Below, piece after piece: positions 61,286-64,000 of a DNA stretch of 64,000 nt. Location: contig NZ_RMBX01000008.1 of NCBI RefSeq assembly GCF_003807585.1, forward strand, positions 248,001 to 312,000, read 5' to 3'. Within the stretch, counting starts at the first letter, position 1. Each line of letters begins with the position of its first letter. The notes beneath the pieces are model-generated. The model had not been told where the DNA came from, ran no database searches, and worked only from the letters and a program-made list of their open reading frames with translations. A program made the translations under genes and the position numbers. Source of the stretch: Chitinophaga barathri (GTDB lineage Bacteria; Bacteroidota; Bacteroidia; Chitinophagales; Chitinophagaceae).

Positions 61286-62053
61286 ATGAGGATCGTCACC
61301 TACAATGTCAACGGGCTCCGCTCCGCCATGACAAAAGGATTCACCGAATGGCTCAAAACCGATCCCGCGGACGTTATCTGCCTGCAGGAAGTAAAAGCCC
61401 ACCGCGAGAATGTAGATTTCCAGCAATTTGAACAGCTTGGCTACACCGATTACTGGTACCCCGCCCAGAAAAAAGGCTACAGCGGGGTGGCCATCCTTAC
61501 CAAAATAAAACCCGATCATGTTCAGTACGGGAACGGATATATGCAAAGCGATGCCGAAGGAAGGGTGATAAGAGCCGATTTCGGGGATGTTACGCTCATC
61601 AACGCATATTTCCCGTCCGGCACCACGGGAAACGAAAGGCAGACCTATAAATACCAATGGCTGGACGAGTTCTACGGATATCTCCAGCTCCTCCGCCAGG
61701 AAAGGCCCAACCTCGTGGTAGTAGGTGATTATAATATTGCCCATCAGCCCATCGATATTCACAATCCCGTCAGCAATAAAGATTCCTCGGGCTTCCTGCC
61801 TGAAGAAAGGGCATGGATGACCAAGTTGCTTGAAAACGGCTTCGTGGATACCTTCCGACAGTTTCACCCGGAACCCGATCAATACAGCTGGTGGAGCTTC
61901 CGCGCCAATGCCCGCAACAATAATAAAGGCTGGCGTATCGATTATATTAATGTAACAGAACCGCTCAAAAACAGGCTCCAGGATGCCGCTATCTGGCAAC
62001 AGGTGAAACATTCGGACCACTGCCCCGTATACCTTCAACTCAAAAAGGCATGA
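61286..62053 (+). CDS. xth: Exodeoxyribonuclease III
   Basis: A 255-residue AP endonuclease/3'-exonuclease of the EEP fold, acting in base-excision repair. Motifs: MRIVTYNVNGLRSAM, VICLQEVKAH (catalytic Glu), LINAYFPSG, LVVVGDYNIAH (Asp/Asn pair), RIDYINVTEPL and the terminal KHSDHCPVYL with the catalytic Asp-His. The length is normal. The stop codon overlaps the start of the DUF4286 gene in ATGA, implying translational coupling. Confidence 0.95.
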   Translation: MRIVTYNVNGLRSAMTKGFTEWLKTDPADVICLQEVKAHRENVDFQQFEQLGYTDYWYPAQKKGYSGVAILTKIKPDHVQYGNGYMQSDAEGRVIRADFGDVTLINAYFPSGTTGNERQTYKYQWLDEFYGYLQLLRQERPNLVVVGDYNIAHQPIDIHNPVSNKDSSGFLPEERAWMTKLLENGFVDTFRQFHPEPDQYSWWSFRANARNNNKGWRIDYINVTEPLKNRLQDAAIWQQVKHSDHCPVYLQLKKA

Positions 62054-62352
62054 TCATATATAATGTTACCACCAAAGTAACGGTGCTGGTCAAAGACAGG
62101 TGGGTGGAATGGATGAAGCAGGAACATATCCCGGAGATCATTGCCACCGGCCTGTTTCACGACTACCGTTTCTGCCGCCTGCTGGAACAGGACGATTCGG
62201 ACGGGCCTACTTATACCGTCCAGTACTTTACAGACACCCTTGAAAACTATTATACCTACCTCCAGGAATACGCCCCGATGCTCAGGCAAAAGGCCTTCGA
62301 TGCTTTCGGAGACCAGTTTGTAGCCTTCAGGACGGTGATGCAGGTTGTATAA
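62050..62352 (+). CDS. DUF4286 family protein
   Basis: A 100-residue protein of DUF4286, common in Bacteroidota. Typical segments are MIIYNVTTKVTVLVKDRWVE, WMKQEHIPEIIATGLFHDYR and YTVQYFTDTLENYYTYLQEY with a C-terminal FGDQFVAFRTVMQVV strand. The fold resembles a small ferredoxin-like monooxygenase (dimeric alpha-beta barrel), but the function is unknown. It overlaps xth by 4 bases and is the last gene of the pair. Confidence 0.88.
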   Translation: MIIYNVTTKVTVLVKDRWVEWMKQEHIPEIIATGLFHDYRFCRLLEQDDSDGPTYTVQYFTDTLENYYTYLQEYAPMLRQKAFDAFGDQFVAFRTVMQVV

Positions 62353-62575
62353 CGCGCCAAACTTATCCACAGGAAATTCACTATTTTCAAGGCCTCGCGG
62401 CTTTGGTACAATACTTGGTATAAGAACGCGTTTAATAACGAAGTACATTAAAAGTCAATGCAGTAGCGCGTTTCACTGGAAACACCCGATCACATAACTT
62501 ATACCGGAGGAATGCCCAATCAGCTGTAAACGTTACCTGTAGGGTTTTTCAGCCTCCAAAAAAAAGTTTTAAAAA

Positions 62576-62606
62576 TTTGGTAATCTTATAAAACGCGCTA
62601 TATTTG
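62576..62606 (+). promoter_or_regulatory. Consensus promoter of the second HU gene
   Basis: TTTG (62576-62579), exactly 19 bases, TATATTTG (62599-62606): a full match to the Bacteroidota primary-sigma consensus, 42 bases before the ATG. A high expression level is expected. Confidence 0.8.
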
Positions 62607-62648
62607 CTCACATCAAACATTTTCTCACTAGTTAAATCTTAACTAACT

Positions 62649-62918
62649 ATGAACAAAGCCGAATTGATCGACAAACTCGCCAAAGACGCTGGCGTTACCA
62701 AAACCCAAGCAAACGATGCTCTGGATTCTTTCACTAAAGCTGTTGCCGACACCCTGAAAAAAGGCGGTAAAGTAACTCTGGTTGGTTTCGGTACTTTCTC
62801 CGTTTCCAAACGTGCTGCTCGTAACGGCAGAAACCCCCAGACTGGCCAGATCATCAAGATCAAAGCTAAAAAAGTTGCTAAATTCAAAGCTGGTAAAGCA
62901 CTGTCTGACAAGCTCTAA
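62649..62918 (+). CDS. HU family DNA-binding protein (second copy)
   Basis: An 89-residue histone-like protein close to canonical HU: MNKAELIDKLAKDAGVTKTQ, ANDALDSFTKAVADTLKKGG, KVTLVGFGTFSVSKRAARNG and RNPQTGQIIKIKAKKVAKFK with the conserved RNPxTG arm tip. It is the more typical HU of the two in the window. It is a single gene with a perfect promoter and its own terminator, consistent with an abundant nucleoid protein. Confidence 0.97.
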   Translation: MNKAELIDKLAKDAGVTKTQANDALDSFTKAVADTLKKGGKVTLVGFGTFSVSKRAARNGRNPQTGQIIKIKAKKVAKFKAGKALSDKL

Positions 62919-62940
62919 GAGTTGGCGACCCAACTTATTT

Positions 62941-62970
62941 AAGCAAGGAACATTATTTGTTTCTTGCTTT
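62941..62970 (+). terminator. Intrinsic terminator of the second HU gene
   Basis: AAGCAAGGAAC (62941-62951) pairs with GTTTCTTGCTT (62959-62969) through 11 pairs including one G-T, followed by a T run. Confidence 0.9.
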
Positions 62971-62973
62971 TTT

Positions 62974-62981
62974 TATTTTTG
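62974..62981 (+). promoter_or_regulatory. -7 promoter element of the THX gene
   Basis: TATTTTTG matches TAnnTTTG, directly after the HU terminator and 33 bases before the THX start. No TTTG at N19. Confidence 0.45.
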
Positions 62982-63014
62982 CACTACATTCATTACTTAA
63001 AAATCAATAAAAAA

Positions 63015-63131
63015 ATGGGTAGAGGAGATATCAAAACCAAGAAGGGAAAGATTTCCAACGGATCTTTCGGCAAAAGCCGTCCGGCTAAAACCAAGAAAAC
63101 TGCTGCTCCTAAGGCAGAAAAAAAGGCTTAA
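63015..63131 (+). CDS. 30S ribosomal protein THX
   Basis: A 38-residue basic protein: MGRGDIKTKKGKISNGSFGK, then SRPAKTKKTAAPKAEKKA. The MGxGDxKTKxGKIxNGSxGxxRP core is the bTHX signature, a small peptide bound at the head of the 30S subunit in Thermus and found across Bacteroidota. It was located by direct reading, as it is shorter than most gene-length cut-offs. It has its own -7 element and a strong terminator. Confidence 0.92.
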   Translation: MGRGDIKTKKGKISNGSFGKSRPAKTKKTAAPKAEKKA

Positions 63132-63151
63132 TTACATTAAGCCAGATATAG

Positions 63152-63200
63152 GGGATTCCGGTTATTTGCCTCGCAAAAACCCGGAATCCCTTTATTTTTT
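63152..63200 (+). terminator. Intrinsic terminator of the THX gene
   Basis: GGGATTCCGG (63152-63161) pairs with CCGGAATCCC (63181-63190), then TTTATTTTTT. Confidence 0.92.
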
Positions 63201-63250
63201 GTCCTTTCCAGGGTAGTCCTTCCATTATTTCCTTGTCGCAATCTGCCCGG

Positions 63251-63898
63251 TCAGGGCGCCAAACGGTCTATTTTCCAGCCCTGCGCGCCATCCGGGGTAT
63301 ATCTCAGCCTGTCGTGCAGACGGCTGCTACGGCCCTGCCAAAACTCCACCAGCGTCGGTTTTACAATATAACCGCCCCAATGCTCCGGGCGTTCGGGAGC
63401 ATGCTGCAAATGCTCGGCTTCCAGTGTTTTTACCTTTTCTTCCAGGAATTCCCGGCCCGGTATCACCTCACTCTGCGGTGACGCCATCGCGCCAATCCTG
63501 CTGCCTATCGGCCTGGAATTAAAATATTCGTCACTGATATTTCCGGGCGCTTTGCTAACGGTCCCTTCTATACGCACCTGGCGCTCCAACTCCTTCCAGA
63601 AGAACAGCAGCGTGACATACGGGTTTTCCGCCAGCTCACGACCCTTGCGGCTTTCGTAATTGGTGAAAAAAAGGAAGCCGTTTTCGTCGAAACTCTTTAA
63701 CAAGACGATCCTGGCCGATGGTTTGCCGTCCGCCGTACTGCTGGCCAGCGTCATGGCATTGGGCTCTTCCAGCTCGCTTTGTACCACATCCTGCCACCAG
63801 CGGCTGAACTGCTCCACGGGACCCGTTGCCACTTCCTTTTCGTTGAGCGTGGCCTTCCGGTAATCCTGCCTGAGGTCTGCTATCTTCTGATTGATCAT
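63251..63898 (-). CDS. pdxH: Pyridoxamine 5'-phosphate oxidase
   Basis: A 215-residue FMN enzyme that oxidises pyridoxamine or pyridoxine phosphate to pyridoxal phosphate. Motifs: IADLRQDYRKATLNEKEVAT, AMTLASSTADGKPSARIVLL, FFTNYESRKGRELAENPYVT, ERQVRIEGTVSKAPGNISDE, YFNSRPIGSRIGAMASPQSE and the C-terminal EFWQGRSSRLHDRLRYT. The length matches E. coli PdxH. It provides the cofactor for PLP enzymes such as Kbl in this window. A TAATTTTG element lies on the minus strand at 63913-63920. Confidence 0.96.
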   Translation of the reverse strand: MINQKIADLRQDYRKATLNEKEVATGPVEQFSRWWQDVVQSELEEPNAMTLASSTADGKPSARIVLLKSFDENGFLFFTNYESRKGRELAENPYVTLLFFWKELERQVRIEGTVSKAPGNISDEYFNSRPIGSRIGAMASPQSEVIPGREFLEEKVKTLEAEHLQHAPERPEHWGGYIVKPTLVEFWQGRSSRLHDRLRYTPDGAQGWKIDRLAP

Positions 63899-63912
63899 TG
63901 TTTCCGTTTTTG

Positions 63913-63920
63913 CAAAATTA
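63913..63920 (-). promoter_or_regulatory. -7 promoter element of pdxH
   Basis: The minus strand reads TAATTTTG (TAnnTTTG), 14 bases before the start codon, which would give a very short leader. The -33 position lacks TTTG. Confidence 0.4.
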
Positions 63921-64000
63921 AGGCATATCCCGGCACAGATGCGACCGGTATCTGTATAAGTGGTAATTTACACCAGTTTTTAAACCGGAAAGCATGAGAA

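Noticed and set aside
62363-62371. TTATCCACA, a perfect DnaA-box sequence
   Set aside because: It is single; no cluster of boxes, no AT-rich unwinding element and no dnaA or dnaN nearby, so an origin is not supported.

Overview
The window comes from a Bacteroidota chromosome, most likely a Chitinophagaceae (Chitinophaga-like) organism. Supporting signs are the mutY-ssb-gldE-gldD gliding block, A-rich start regions without Shine-Dalgarno sequences, several exact TTTG-N19-TAnnTTTG promoters, ECF sigma/anti-sigma pairs, a SusC-like VVVVGYG motif, a short CarB, the large form of IspG, THX and an AURKAIP1/COX24-domain mini-protein. No rRNA, tRNA, CRISPR array, insertion sequence or integrase was seen. 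Assignments rest on motifs and recognisable sequence; no database search was run.

Layout. 0-9 kb: a cut-off MBL-fold hydrolase, an ArsR regulator, tsaB, a 3-hydroxyacyl-CoA dehydrogenase-like protein, RidA, a CPBP protease, an L,D-transpeptidase, RNase G, the COX24-like mini-protein, a TPR protein and HU. 9-14.7 kb: mutY, ssb, gldE, gldD, DUF3109 and a LutB-like Fe-S protein. 14.8-24 kb (minus strand): an ECF sigma factor with a composite anti-sigma/TonB-like protein, purH, comEC, carB and a small secreted protein. 24-27 kb: a double-HTH regulator divergent from two small unknown genes, then a secreted TPR protein. 27-36 kb: acs, a second L,D-transpeptidase, an M16 peptidase, and a sigma/anti-sigma/beta-barrel operon. 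36.5-48.6 kb: kbl, a class D beta-lactamase, batBC, an AraC regulator, ispG, a lipoprotein and a two-gene metH. 49-56.7 kb: a small transcription unit, comF, radA, a YugP-type zinc peptidase, rplM-rpsI-rpsB, tsf and pyrH. 56.7-58.1 kb holds no convincing gene. 58.1-64 kb: a TPR histidine kinase, a tandem pair of double-glycine-leader peptides, xth-DUF4286, a second HU, THX and pdxH.

Most of the window is housekeeping. The part most likely to be undescribed is 60.2-61.25 kb. Two paralogous small proteins there share a 25-residue leader ending in NGG and a Gly/Leu-rich core without cysteine. A strong terminator separates them, a second one follows them, and a short frame resembling a lanthipeptide leader precedes them. 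A TPR-sensor histidine kinase without a partner regulator is transcribed divergently. They look like precursors of secreted peptides (bacteriocin or signal), although no dedicated exporter lies in the window. Other points of interest are three adjacent dyads upstream of the zinc peptidase, a 14-bp perfect palindrome upstream of a TPR gene, an anti-sigma/SusC-motif/TonB composite protein, an RGG-like tail on ribosomal protein S2, a ComEC with a degenerate beta-lactamase-like domain, and a CarB without its allosteric domain.
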